From an uncultured Bacteroidota bacterium (GTDB lineage: Bacteria; Bacteroidota; Bacteroidia; NS11-12g; UBA955), in contig CAJBKH010000126.1 in assembly GCA_903953615.1 (NCBI GenBank), positions 1 to 30,230 of the forward strand: 30,230 nt of DNA, read 5' to 3'. The position numbers and the translations under genes are program-made. Below the pieces are notes generated by a model. The model had not been told where the DNA came from. It saw only the letters and a program-made list of their open reading frames with translations, and made no database searches. Below are positions 21,876 to 30,230 of the stretch, in pieces (position 1 is the first letter of the stretch; every line of letters begins with the position of its first letter).

Positions 21876-24470
21876 ATGAATATTAATAAGTTTACCATTA
21901 AGGCACAAGAATGTGTTCAACAAGCCCAGCAATTGGCTTTTGAGAATAGTAACCCAAGTATTGAGAATGCCCATTTATTGAAAAGTATTTTTGAAAATGA
22001 TGAAGAAGTTATTTCATTTATTTTCAACAAAACAGGTGCCAATATCAATCGGGCCAAATCTGCTGTAGATGCAATAATTGCAGGCTTGCCAAAAGTTACT
22101 GGCGATCAAAACAACCAGTTCCTTTCACCTATTTTGAACACTACTTTAATGAGTGCCGAAAAACAAATGAAAGAATTTGGTGATGAATATGTTTCAATAG
22201 AACACCTCATCATTGCTTTGCTATCTAATAACGATACCATCGGTAATTTGTTAAAGGATGCAGGTGTTAAATTAGCCGATGCAAAAAAAGCCATCAAAGA
22301 TTTAAGAGGCAATAACACTGTGAATTCACAGAGTGGAGGCGAACAATACAACGCATTGAAAAAATATGGCCTTAATTTAAATGAATTGGCCTCGGCTGGT
22401 AAATTAGATCCTGTTATTGGCAGAGATGATGAGATTAGAAGAGTATTACAAATATTAAGTAGGAGAACTAAAAACAATCCTATTTTAATAGGTGAGCCAG
22501 GTGTTGGTAAAACAGCCATTGCCGAAGGTCTAGCAAGAAGAGTAGTACAAGGCGATGTGCCAGAGAATTTAAAATCTAAAACTATATTTAGTTTGGATAT
22601 GGGTGCCCTAATAGCAGGCGCTAAATACAAAGGCGAGTTTGAAGAACGCTTGAAAGCGGTGGTAAATGAAGTAATTAAAAGCAATGGAGAAATTGTGTTG
22701 TTCATAGATGAAATACATACCCTTGTAGGTGCAGGAAAGAGTGAAGGCGCAATGGACGCCGCGAATATTTTAAAACCGGCCTTAGCACGAGGGGAGTTAA
22801 AAGCCATTGGTGCCACTACGTTGGCCGAATATCAAAAATACATTGAAAATGATAAAGCATTGGAGCGTCGTTTTCAAAAAGTAATGGTTGAGGAACCGAG
22901 CGAGCAAGATGCTATTTCGATTTTACGTGGGTTGAAGGAACGCTATGAAACACATCACAAAGTTCAGATAAAAGATGAAGCCATCATTAATGCTGTAGAG
23001 CTTTCGAGTCGTTATATTTCGGATCGTTTTTTGCCAGATAAGGCCATCGATTTATTAGATGAAGCAGCCTCTAAATTAAGGATTGAAATAGATTCATTGC
23101 CACAAGAACTCGATGAATTGAACCGCAGAATTATGCAGTTAGAGATTGAAAAGGAAGCTATTAAAAAAGAAAATGACAAGGACAAATTAAGTAAACTTAA
23201 TTCAGAATTGGCTAACTTAAATGAAGAGCGCAGCACCATTAATGCCCGTTGGAGAAGTGAGAAAGATGTTGTAGAAAAAATTCAAACACGCAAAGGTGAT
23301 ATAGAGCAGTATAAAAATGAAGCTGATCAAGCAGAGCGCAATGGTGACTTTGGCAAAGTGGCTGAGTTGCGTTATGGAAAAATAAAAGAGGCTGAAGAAG
23401 AAGTTTCAAAACTTCAGGTAAAATTGATTGAAGTGCAAGGGGATAAACCGATGGTGAAGGAAGAGGTTGATGCCGAAGATATAGCAGATGTGGTAAGTAA
23501 GTGGACAGGCATACCAGTGAACCGCATGTTGCAAAGTGAGCGCGAAAAATTGGTGCATTTAGAAGATGAATTACACAAACGTGTGGTTGGTCAGGAAGAA
23601 GCCATAGCCGCCATTTCGGATGCTGTGCGAAGAAGCAGGGCTGGTTTGCAAGATCCAAAAAAACCAATCGGTTCATTCATCTTTTTGGGAACCACTGGTG
23701 TTGGTAAAACAGAGTTGGCCAAAGCCTTAGCCGCTTTTTTATTCAACGATGACAATGCCATGGTGAGAATTGATATGAGTGAGTACCAAGAGAAGCATAC
23801 CGTCAGTCGATTGATTGGTGCGCCTCCAGGTTATGTCGGTTATGATGAAGGTGGTCAGTTGACTGAAGCTGTTCGCAGAAGACCATATTCAGTAATATTG
23901 TTAGATGAGATTGAAAAAGCCCATCCAGATGTTTTCAATATATTATTACAAGTGTTAGATGATGGTAGATTGACTGATAACAAAGGCAGAACGGCCAATT
24001 TTAAAAATACCATTGTCATTATGACTAGCAATATTGGTTCGCATATTATACAAGAGAATTTTGAGGGCATGACCGATGCGAATAAGGATGAAGTGTTGGC
24101 CAAAACTAAAAATGAAGTGTATCAATTGTTAAAGAGTACCATCCGTCCTGAGTTCTTGAATAGAATTGATGAAATATTAATGTTCGAGCCATTGAGCAGA
24201 GAGAACATTCATCAGATTGTAAAGATACAATTGGCGGGTATTACCAAGCAATTGGCCGAGGCAGGCTTTGCCATTGAGATTACCGAAGAGGCAACCGATT
24301 GGTTAGGTCAGTTGGGCTACGATCCGCAGTTTGGCGCACGCCCATTGAAACGTGTTTTACAGAAAAAAGTATTGAATGAATTGTCGAAAAAGATATTGAC
24401 TGGTGAGATAAAAAAAGAATCCACCATCATTGTCGATTCCTTCAACAATGAGATTGTATTTCGAAATTAA
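21876..24470 (+). CDS. clpB: ATP-dependent disaggregase ClpB
   Basis: 864 residues, full length for ClpB. N-terminal Clp domain (residues 1-145). The first AAA+ module has Walker A GEPGVGKT (206-213) and Walker B VLFIDEIHTLVGAG. A ClpB-specific coiled middle domain (about 400-530) reads ELDELNRRIMQLEIEKEAIKKE and continues through AERNGDFGKVAELRYGKI, distinguishing it from ClpA and ClpC. The second AAA+ module has Walker A GTTGVGKT, the GYVGYDEGGQLTEAVRRRPYSVILLDEIEKAHPDVFN block and arginine-finger region RPEFLNRIDE. It works with DnaK to dissolve protein aggregates in the cytoplasm. I see no recognised heat-shock operator in the 209 bases upstream, only a short ATCGG/CCGAT hairpin at 21832-21847. 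A terminator follows the gene. Confidence 0.98.
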   Translation: MNINKFTIKAQECVQQAQQLAFENSNPSIENAHLLKSIFENDEEVISFIFNKTGANINRAKSAVDAIIAGLPKVTGDQNNQFLSPILNTTLMSAEKQMKEFGDEYVSIEHLIIALLSNNDTIGNLLKDAGVKLADAKKAIKDLRGNNTVNSQSGGEQYNALKKYGLNLNELASAGKLDPVIGRDDEIRRVLQILSRRTKNNPILIGEPGVGKTAIAEGLARRVVQGDVPENLKSKTIFSLDMGALIAGAKYKGEFEERLKAVVNEVIKSNGEIVLFIDEIHTLVGAGKSEGAMDAANILKPALARGELKAIGATTLAEYQKYIENDKALERRFQKVMVEEPSEQDAISILRGLKERYETHHKVQIKDEAIINAVELSSRYISDRFLPDKAIDLLDEAASKLRIEIDSLPQELDELNRRIMQLEIEKEAIKKENDKDKLSKLNSELANLNEERSTINARWRSEKDVVEKIQTRKGDIEQYKNEADQAERNGDFGKVAELRYGKIKEAEEEVSKLQVKLIEVQGDKPMVKEEVDAEDIADVVSKWTGIPVNRMLQSEREKLVHLEDELHKRVVGQEEAIAAISDAVRRSRAGLQDPKKPIGSFIFLGTTGVGKTELAKALAAFLFNDDNAMVRIDMSEYQEKHTVSRLIGAPPGYVGYDEGGQLTEAVRRRPYSVILLDEIEKAHPDVFNILLQVLDDGRLTDNKGRTANFKNTIVIMTSNIGSHIIQENFEGMTDANKDEVLAKTKNEVYQLLKSTIRPEFLNRIDEILMFEPLSRENIHQIVKIQLAGITKQLAEAGFAIEITEEATDWLGQLGYDPQFGARPLKRVLQKKVLNELSKKILTGEIKKESTIIVDSFNNEIVFRN

Positions 24471-24492
24471 TTCAGCTTAAAAATAAATTATG

Positions 24493-24524
24493 AAAAGGCA
24501 GCCAAAAATTGGTTGCCTTTTCAT
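24493..24524 (+). terminator. Intrinsic terminator of clpB
   Basis: Stem AAAAGGCAGCCA / TGGTTGCCTTTT with a 5-base loop and one G-T pair, 22 bases after the clpB stop. Confidence 0.75.
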
Positions 24525-24708
24525 TTTAAAAATCATACTAATTTAATTAAAAATTAATATTCGAAACAGATCTTTGAATTCAATATGAGAAGTATTTTAA
24601 TTGTTTTGTTCATGCTCATGTGCGAGTTATTCTTAAAATCAATCAGTCATTGTTTAAGAAGATAATAACTGCAATATTGCGTTGACATTATTGTAGTGCA
24701 TTGAACCT

Positions 24709-26052
24709 TTGAAAGCAACTGAATTTGGAGAATCATTTATCTGGGGTGCAGCTATATCTGCAGCTCAAACAGAATCGGCTGCAATGGCCGACGGCAAGGG
24801 TGTGTCTATTTGGGATGAATTTTGTTTAGCACAGAAGGGACTTTTTTCATCTAAATTCAGAATTAAGAACAAACACCATCTTAATTATTCTTCGGATTTC
24901 TATGTGCATTTTAAAACAGATATTGATTTATTAAAATCAATGGGATTTAAACACTTTCGATTCAGTATTGCATGGAGTAGAATTTTACCAGATGGCGAGA
25001 CGATTAATCCGCAGGGCATAGCTTTTTACCAATCAGTTATTCAGTATTGTATAGATGTTGAAATTGAGCCCTGGGTTACACTTTACCATTGGGATTTACC
25101 TGCCGTTTTAGAAAAAAAAGGCGGCTGGACCAATCGCGCTATTTTAGATTGGTTTGCTTTGTATGCCACTATTTGTGTTACAAATTTCACCAAAGTTAAA
25201 CAATGGATGGTTTTAAATGAGCCTTCGGTTTTTGTTGGCGCGGGTTATTTTTTTGGTATACATGCGCCAGGAAAAACAGGTTTTAATAATTTTTTCAAAG
25301 CCATGCACCATGCCAATTTATGCATTGGGCACATCTTCAGATTAATAAAATCGATTAATCCCGAATTAAAGGTAGGTTCAACATTTTCGTTTACACATGT
25401 TGAAAGCATTGATGATCAAAATAGAAATGTGAATGCTGCTTTTTTAGCTGATTTATTGATTAACCGCTTGTTCTTCGAACCAATTATTGGATTAGGTTAT
25501 CCAAAAGAAGAAATTAAAATATTAAAGCAAATAGAAAAGTATATACTCCCTGAAGATGCCTTGAATTTAAAGACTCCTTTAGATTTTATAGGCATACAAA
25601 CATACACGAGAGAGGTGTTTAAATGGAATCCTCTGAATCCAGTTTTGAGAATCAAGCAGGTGCCCGCCAAGTTAAGAACAACTGAATTAACTGCGATGGA
25701 TTGGGAAATCTATCCACCTTCAATTTACCATGTACTTAAAAAAATTGATGCTTACCAAACAGGTATTCCTTTAATCATAACAGAGAATGGCATGGCATTG
25801 AATGATAAATTAGTAGAAGGAGAGATAAAGGATGATAAGCGCATTGCCTATTTTAAAGCACATCTCGAACAAGTAAAGAAAGCCATTAATGAGGGTGTTG
25901 ATTTAAAAGGCTATTTTGCTTGGTCGCTCATTGATAATTTTGAATGGGCCGAGGGTTATCATCCCAGATTTGGATTGGTGCATATTGATTTTGCAAGCAA
26001 ACAAAGGACATTGAAGCAAAGTGGCCACTGGTTTAAATTGTTTTTGCGTTGA
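24709..26052 (+). CDS. Family GH1 beta-glucosidase
   Basis: 447 residues, normal GH1 length, no signal peptide, so cytoplasmic. Hydrolyses terminal beta-glucosidic (or related) bonds by a retaining mechanism. Hallmarks: N-terminal FGESFIWGAAIS, Gln20, TLYHWDLP (about 124-131), acid/base Glu171 in VLNEPS, nucleophile Glu359 in LIITENGMA, and aglycone/glycone-site WSLIDNFEWAEGYHPRFG near the end. Translation appears to start at TTG (24709), since the conserved N-terminus leaves no room for a later ATG (the next is codon 26). Oddly, TTG(24682-24684)-N19-AACCTTTG has promoter spacing and would overlap this start, so the true start or promoter is uncertain. Could digest oligosaccharides imported after extracellular hydrolysis. 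Confidence 0.92.
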   Translation: MKATEFGESFIWGAAISAAQTESAAMADGKGVSIWDEFCLAQKGLFSSKFRIKNKHHLNYSSDFYVHFKTDIDLLKSMGFKHFRFSIAWSRILPDGETINPQGIAFYQSVIQYCIDVEIEPWVTLYHWDLPAVLEKKGGWTNRAILDWFALYATICVTNFTKVKQWMVLNEPSVFVGAGYFFGIHAPGKTGFNNFFKAMHHANLCIGHIFRLIKSINPELKVGSTFSFTHVESIDDQNRNVNAAFLADLLINRLFFEPIIGLGYPKEEIKILKQIEKYILPEDALNLKTPLDFIGIQTYTREVFKWNPLNPVLRIKQVPAKLRTTELTAMDWEIYPPSIYHVLKKIDAYQTGIPLIITENGMALNDKLVEGEIKDDKRIAYFKAHLEQVKKAINEGVDLKGYFAWSLIDNFEWAEGYHPRFGLVHIDFASKQRTLKQSGHWFKLFLR

Positions 26053-26099
26053 TATAAATCATGTTAGCGCAAGGGCAATAAAAATTCTTAAAAAATTCT

Positions 26100-26107
26100 T
26101 ACCTTCG
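26100..26107 (+). promoter_or_regulatory. Probable -7 box of gcvP
   Basis: TACCTTCG, 7 of 8 matches to TAnnTTTG, 25 bases before the ATG at 26133. No -33 TTG at the usual distance. Confidence 0.4.
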
Positions 26108-26132
26108 CACCACATTTTTTAACCTAAATTTA

Positions 26133-29027
26133 ATGAAACTTTACACGGGTCAAACTGACCACTTCGTTAACCGCCATAATGGTGCTGTAGCTCAAGAAGA
26201 TATCGATGCCATGTTAAAAGTCATTGGCATGTCATCAATTGATGAATTAATTAATAAAACTGTACCGTCGGGCATTCGCATGCAAGGCGATATGGACATT
26301 AAGCCAGCAGTGGGTGAGCAACAATTGTTGCAGAATCTTAAGAAAATTGCATCTAAGAATAAAGTCTACAAGACATATATTGGTACTGGCTACTACAATT
26401 GCTACACGCCAGGCGTGATTTTGAGAAACATCATGGAGAATCCAGGATGGTATACCCAATACACACCATATCAAGCTGAGATTGCACAAGGTCGATTAGA
26501 AGCTTTGTTAAATTATCAAACAATGATTATTGATTTAACAGGGTTGCCAATTGCCAATGCAAGTTTGTTAGATGAAGGGACAGCAGCAGCAGAAGCCATG
26601 GCCATGTTTAGAACTGTTCATAAACACGACCATGCATTGAAGTTCTTTGTAGATCAAAACAGTTATCCGCAAACCATTGATATTTTAAAAACCAGAGCAA
26701 CTCCAATTGGTGTTGAGTTGGTTTTTGGCGATTACAAAACAGTTAGTTTTACGAAAGAGTACTTTGGTGCTTTTGTTCAGTATCCAAACAATGAAGGCAG
26801 TATCGAAGATTACAAAGTATTTACTGAAGGCGCACACGCAGCTGGTGTAATGGTTTGTGCAGCTGCCGATTTGTTATCATTAACTATGTTAACCCCTCCA
26901 GGTGAATGGGGTGCTGATTGTGTAATCGGTAACTCACAAAGATTTGGTGTGCCTTTAGGATTTGGTGGTCCTCACGCTGGTTTCTTTGCAACGAAAGATG
27001 AATTTAAACGTCAGATTCCTGGTAGAATTATTGGTGTAAGTATTGATAGACATGGTAACAAAGCTTTGAGAATGGCTTTGCAAACCAGAGAGCAACACAT
27101 ACGCAGACAAAATGCAACCAGTAATATTTGTACTGCACAGGTATTGTTGTCAATTATGGCAGGTATGTTTGGTGTATACCATGGACCAGCAGGTGTTAAG
27201 AAAATTGCAACCAAAGTACATGGTTTAACCAAGGCTTTAGAAGCAGCTTTAGTTTCATTGGGATTTGGACAACATAACAAACAATATTTTGATACTTTAT
27301 TGATTAATTCAGATGGTTTGTCTGATGCGATTAAGGCTGAAGCAGAGAAGCATGAAATCAACTTGCGTTATTTTGGCAATGGCGATATTAGCATTGCGAT
27401 TGACGAAACAACAGAGTTTGCTGATATTTATACAATTGCATTGTGTTTTGCCAATGCAGCTGGAAAAACAATTGAATTAAGTACAATTGAAAACCTTGCG
27501 AATTCACAAGAATTAACATGGCCTAGCAATTTGGTTCGCGTAAGTAATTACATGACCCATCCAGTATTTAACAATTACCAAAGCGAACATGAAATGTTGC
27601 GTTATATCAAATTTTTAGAAGGCAAAGATTTATCACTTTGTCATAGCATGATATCATTGGGCAGTTGTACAATGAAATTGAATGCAACTACTGAAATGAT
27701 TCCTGTTACTTGGCCTGAGTTTAATCAAATCCACCCATTTGCTCCTGTGAACCAAGTAGAAGGTTATATGGAGGTTATCAATGAGTTGGCGAAAGATTTA
27801 GAAGTGATTACCGGTTTTGCTGGTATGAGTTTACAACCTAACTCAGGTGCACAAGGTGAGTATGCTGGTTTAATGGTGATAAGAGCTTACTTAAATGATA
27901 TTGGTCAAGGGCATAGAAATGTGGCATTGATTCCTGAGTCGGCACACGGCACCAACCCTGCAAGTGCTGCAATGGCAGGCATGCAAATTGTAATTGTAAA
28001 AAATTTAGCGAATGGTCACATCGACTTAAATGATTTATTAGAGAAGTCTATTCAATACAAAGATAGCTTAGCGGTATTCATGGTTACTTATCCATCAACC
28101 TATGGTGTGTTTGATGGTGAAATCAAAGAAATAACGGATATTATCCATGAGCATGGCGGACAAGTATACATGGATGGCGCCAATATGAATGCGCAGGTTG
28201 GATTAACCAGTCCTGGTTTAATTGGAGCCGATGTATGTCACTTAAATTTACACAAAACATTCTGTATACCACATGGTGGTGGCGGTCCTGGCATGGGTCC
28301 AATTGGTGTTGCAAAACACTTGGTGCCTTTCTTACCTGGTCATGCGATTGTAAAAACAGGAGGCGATAAAGCCATTACAGCTATTTCTGCAGCGCCTTAT
28401 GGCAGTGCAAGTATTTTACTGATTTCATATATTTATATTAAATTAATGGGCGCTAAAGGTTTAAAGGATGCAACTGAAATCGCCATTTTAAATGCCAATT
28501 ACATTAAATCAAGATTAGAGCATGCTTATCCAGTATTGTTCAAAGGCGAGAATGGCACTTGTGCACACGAAATGATTTTAGATACCCGTCCTTTGAAAAT
28601 AAGTGCAGGTATTGAAGCAGAAGATTTGGCCAAGCGCTTAATGGATTATGGTTACCATGCACCTACTTTATCGTTCCCAGTAGCAGGTACTTTAATGATT
28701 GAGCCAACAGAGAGCGAGAGCAAAATTGAGTTAGACCGTTTTTGCGATACCTTGTTAGCGATTAGAAATGAGGTAGCAGAAATTGAAAACGGCTCAGTAA
28801 GCAAAGAAGATAATGTATTGAAAAATGCACCACATACTGCCATGGAAATTAGCAGCGATAGTTGGAGTCATTCTTACAGCAGAGATAAAGCGGCTTTCCC
28901 ATTGCCATTTGTGGTAGCTAAAAAATTCTGGCCAAGTGTGGCTAGAGTGAACAACACGCATGGCGATAGAAATTTGATTTGCGCTTGTTTGCCAATTGCG
29001 GCTTACATGACCGAATCAGCTAACTAA
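26133..29027 (+). CDS. gcvP: Glycine dehydrogenase (decarboxylating), P-protein
   Basis: 964 residues, the fused single-chain form (alpha and beta halves joined). This PLP enzyme of the glycine cleavage system decarboxylates glycine and passes the aminomethyl group to lipoyl-GcvH. The PLP lysine is K708 in HLNLHKTFCIPHGGGGPG. Other family blocks are YIGTGYYNCYTPGVILRNI, TPYQAEIAQGRLEALLNYQT, SLGSCTMKLNATTEM and PESAHGTNPASAAMAG. The N-terminal half keeps the typical degenerate PLP fold. GcvT, GcvH and Lpd are not in the window, which is common where gcv genes are scattered. I see no glycine riboswitch in the 80 bases upstream. It follows the GH1 gene by 80 bases with its own promoter-like box and ends at a strong terminator. 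Confidence 0.98.
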   Translation: MKLYTGQTDHFVNRHNGAVAQEDIDAMLKVIGMSSIDELINKTVPSGIRMQGDMDIKPAVGEQQLLQNLKKIASKNKVYKTYIGTGYYNCYTPGVILRNIMENPGWYTQYTPYQAEIAQGRLEALLNYQTMIIDLTGLPIANASLLDEGTAAAEAMAMFRTVHKHDHALKFFVDQNSYPQTIDILKTRATPIGVELVFGDYKTVSFTKEYFGAFVQYPNNEGSIEDYKVFTEGAHAAGVMVCAAADLLSLTMLTPPGEWGADCVIGNSQRFGVPLGFGGPHAGFFATKDEFKRQIPGRIIGVSIDRHGNKALRMALQTREQHIRRQNATSNICTAQVLLSIMAGMFGVYHGPAGVKKIATKVHGLTKALEAALVSLGFGQHNKQYFDTLLINSDGLSDAIKAEAEKHEINLRYFGNGDISIAIDETTEFADIYTIALCFANAAGKTIELSTIENLANSQELTWPSNLVRVSNYMTHPVFNNYQSEHEMLRYIKFLEGKDLSLCHSMISLGSCTMKLNATTEMIPVTWPEFNQIHPFAPVNQVEGYMEVINELAKDLEVITGFAGMSLQPNSGAQGEYAGLMVIRAYLNDIGQGHRNVALIPESAHGTNPASAAMAGMQIVIVKNLANGHIDLNDLLEKSIQYKDSLAVFMVTYPSTYGVFDGEIKEITDIIHEHGGQVYMDGANMNAQVGLTSPGLIGADVCHLNLHKTFCIPHGGGGPGMGPIGVAKHLVPFLPGHAIVKTGGDKAITAISAAPYGSASILLISYIYIKLMGAKGLKDATEIAILNANYIKSRLEHAYPVLFKGENGTCAHEMILDTRPLKISAGIEAEDLAKRLMDYGYHAPTLSFPVAGTLMIEPTESESKIELDRFCDTLLAIRNEVAEIENGSVSKEDNVLKNAPHTAMEISSDSWSHSYSRDKAAFPLPFVVAKKFWPSVARVNNTHGDRNLICACLPIAAYMTESAN

Positions 29028-29034
29028 TATTATT

Positions 29035-29078
29035 AGCCACAGTTGTATCGTTTTAACGGTTATGACTGTGGCTTTTTT
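29035..29078 (+). terminator. Intrinsic terminator of gcvP
   Basis: Nine-base perfect stem AGCCACAGT/ACTGTGGCT (29035-29043 and 29065-29073), with an inner CGTT/AACG stem, followed by six T. It starts 8 bases after the stop codon. Confidence 0.9.
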
Positions 29079-29090
29079 ATGTATTTTAAT

Positions 29091-29136
29091 TAGACAAAAA
29101 ATGTCTAAAAATATTTTAATATAGTATTTTTAGACA
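29091..29136. promoter_or_regulatory. Three TAGACA half-sites forming overlapping palindromes (probable Fic-XRE operator)
   Basis: TAGACA (29091-29096), five A, TGTCTA (29102-29107). The second half-site also pairs with a third: TGTCTAAAAATA (29102-29113) is the exact reverse complement of TATTTTTAGACA (29125-29136). The third half-site lies 7 bases before the -7 box of the fic gene, where a bound repressor would block RNA polymerase. The encoded protein has an XRE-type DNA-binding domain, so autoregulation is the natural reading. Confidence 0.65.
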
Positions 29137-29143
29137 AAAATAG

Positions 29144-29151
29144 TATATTTG
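29144..29151 (+). promoter_or_regulatory. -7 promoter box of the fic gene
   Basis: TATATTTG, a full consensus match, ending 4 bases before the ATG at 29156. The mRNA is therefore predicted to be leaderless or nearly so. No -33 TTG is present. Confidence 0.6.
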
Positions 29152-29155
29152 TGGT

Positions 29156-30205
29156 ATGGAAAAATTGAAAGATATTTTAAAGCGCAATAGGTTAGAACGA
29201 AAAGAAACCTTAAGTACCTTATCCATAAAATCTGGTATTGCAGTTGCAGTTCTCAATAAATTTGAGAAAGGCGTTCGTGTGCCCAATCGCCTGCAATTAG
29301 AAGCCATTTCAAAGGCTCTAAAAATTAAAGGGAACGATTTAAAAACTGTTTGGTTGGCAGAAAAAATACTTTATGAAATAGGCGAAGATGTAGATGGTTT
29401 GGGTGCTTTGAAATTAGCGGAATCATTTTATACTTATAAATTAAAGAAGAACGACAATATAGAAGTCTTATTATTAGAGGTAGATAAGTTAAAAAAGAAG
29501 TTAGACAAAAAGCGTCCTTTGCCAAAGGCTCAGCTCAAAAACTTAATGGGTGCTTTTAAAATTGATTTTACATACGAAAGCAATAAGATAGAAGGCAATA
29601 CCCTTACCCTGCAAGAAACAGCAATGGTGGTAGACAAAGGAATTACAATAGGCGGTAAAAGTTTAAATGAACATTTAGAAGCCATCAACCATTCGGAAGC
29701 ATTTGATTTTGTTTTAGAATTAGTAAAGGGTAAAGCCGAAATATCTGAATACAATTTATTACAGTTGCATGCCATCATTTTAAAAAGCATAGATAAAGAG
29801 AATGCGGGTCGTTATCGCAATTTAAATGTAAGAATAGGCGGTAGCAAGCATGCACCACCAGAGCCTTCCTTAATTCGACCACAGATGGAAGACTTATTCA
29901 ATTATTATGAAAGAATGAAATTGGAATTACACCCATTGCTGTTAGCCGCTGATATGCATTATAAATTGGTAACCATACACCCATTCATCGATGGGAATGG
30001 TCGCACTTCGCGTTTATTGATGAATTTAATTGCCTATCAATTTGGCTATCCGATGATTAATATTTCGGGCAGCTATGAAAGCAGAATGGGCTATTACAAA
30101 GCTTTGGAAATTAATAGAGAATCAAGCCATCAAGAAGCCTTTAGAGAATTCATATTAAAAGAGGCGATTAAGAGCTTAAAGGATTGGATTAAGTGGGTGG
30201 GGTAA
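29156..30205 (+). CDS. Fic-family protein with N-terminal XRE helix-turn-helix
   Basis: 349 residues. Residues 5-62 form an XRE-type helix-turn-helix (LSIKSGIAVAVLNKFEKGVRVPNRLQLEAISKAL in part). Residues about 100-125 are a charged linker. A Fic domain (about 125-340) carries the complete catalytic motif HPFIDGNGRTSR (275-286, catalytic H275). Fic enzymes transfer AMP, or occasionally another group, from a nucleotide to a target hydroxyl. The inhibitory motif S142-NKI-E146-G147 matches the (S/T)xxxE(G/N) form and lies N-terminal to the catalytic core, so this is a class II Fic that keeps itself off in cis. No separate antitoxin gene is needed or seen. TAGACA palindromes upstream suggest it represses its own promoter. 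The target is unknown. The stop lies 25 bases before the window edge. Confidence 0.93.
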   Translation: MEKLKDILKRNRLERKETLSTLSIKSGIAVAVLNKFEKGVRVPNRLQLEAISKALKIKGNDLKTVWLAEKILYEIGEDVDGLGALKLAESFYTYKLKKNDNIEVLLLEVDKLKKKLDKKRPLPKAQLKNLMGAFKIDFTYESNKIEGNTLTLQETAMVVDKGITIGGKSLNEHLEAINHSEAFDFVLELVKGKAEISEYNLLQLHAIILKSIDKENAGRYRNLNVRIGGSKHAPPEPSLIRPQMEDLFNYYERMKLELHPLLLAADMHYKLVTIHPFIDGNGRTSRLLMNLIAYQFGYPMINISGSYESRMGYYKALEINRESSHQEAFREFILKEAIKSLKDWIKWVG

Positions 30206-30230
30206 GTCATTTTTAATTCTATAGCAAACC

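Noticed and set aside
22106..22816. 236-codon open frame on the minus strand
   Set aside because: Lies entirely antisense inside clpB and its translation is Ser/Leu/Ile-rich without family motifs: a shadow of the real gene.
23239..23676. 145-codon open frame on the minus strand
   Set aside because: Antisense within the clpB middle region; His/Leu/Pro-rich translation reflects the reverse of charged coiled-coil codons.
26053..26132. Glycine riboswitch upstream of gcvP
   Set aside because: The gap is only 80 bases, AT-rich, and shows none of the stacked hairpins needed for the aptamer.
1..30230. CRISPR array, prophage or insertion sequence
   Set aside because: No regularly spaced direct repeats, integrase, transposase or phage structural gene was found on either strand.

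Overview
The window comes from an AT-rich member of the Bacteroidota. Four signs agree. One secreted protein ends in a type IX secretion (Por) sorting domain. At least eight genes have the Bacteroidota promoter signature (-7 TAnnTTTG or a close variant, several with a TTG about 19 bases upstream). The glycyl-tRNA synthetase is the single-chain alpha2 type. Shine-Dalgarno sequences are scarce. The window is mostly core chromosome, with no phage, integrase, transposase or CRISPR array.

Layout. 1-5.3 kb (minus strand) is an envelope and carbohydrate region: a lipoprotein glycosidase, two outer-membrane barrel proteins in the same operon (the second runs off the window), and a separate T9SS-exported protein with two carbohydrate-binding-like domains. 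5.5-7.0 kb holds ribosomal protein L31 type B, then a GxxExxY (PD-(D/E)XK-like) gene inside a 954-bp unit bounded by a 21-bp perfect inverted repeat, which also encloses a possible 38-codon membrane peptide. 7.0-12.3 kb is housekeeping: a PyrR-like phosphoribosyltransferase, glycyl-tRNA synthetase, and an lpxH-like / secreted protein / prfA operon. The 557-base gap at 9.05-9.6 kb contains a dispersed repeat, a promoter-like box, two palindromes and a 35-codon ORF.

12.4-17.1 kb contains a TPR histidine kinase with its LuxR-type response regulator, a convergent ABC exporter, a cluster of hairpins arranged as an inverted duplication, and tRNA-Ser(UGA). 17.2-21.7 kb (minus) contains a DUF349 / methyltransferase / YihY operon and a DUF922 HExxH protein. 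21.9-29.0 kb (plus) contains clpB, a GH1 beta-glucosidase and gcvP. The window closes with an XRE-Fic fusion protein preceded by TAGACA palindromes that look like its own operator.

How the genes work together. The two-component pair, the three minus-strand operons and the glycosidase/barrel operon are the clear co-transcribed units. Several mRNAs are predicted to have very short or no leaders (phosphoribosyltransferase, glyQS, ABC exporter, Fic). In four genes the most upstream in-frame TTG is actually the end of the promoter -7 box, so I moved those starts downstream. The best candidates for something undescribed are the inverted-repeat GxxExxY unit, the 9.24-9.6 kb cryptic locus, the inverted trailer/terminator structure beside tRNA-Ser, and the self-regulated Fic protein. 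None is proven to be a new system from sequence alone.
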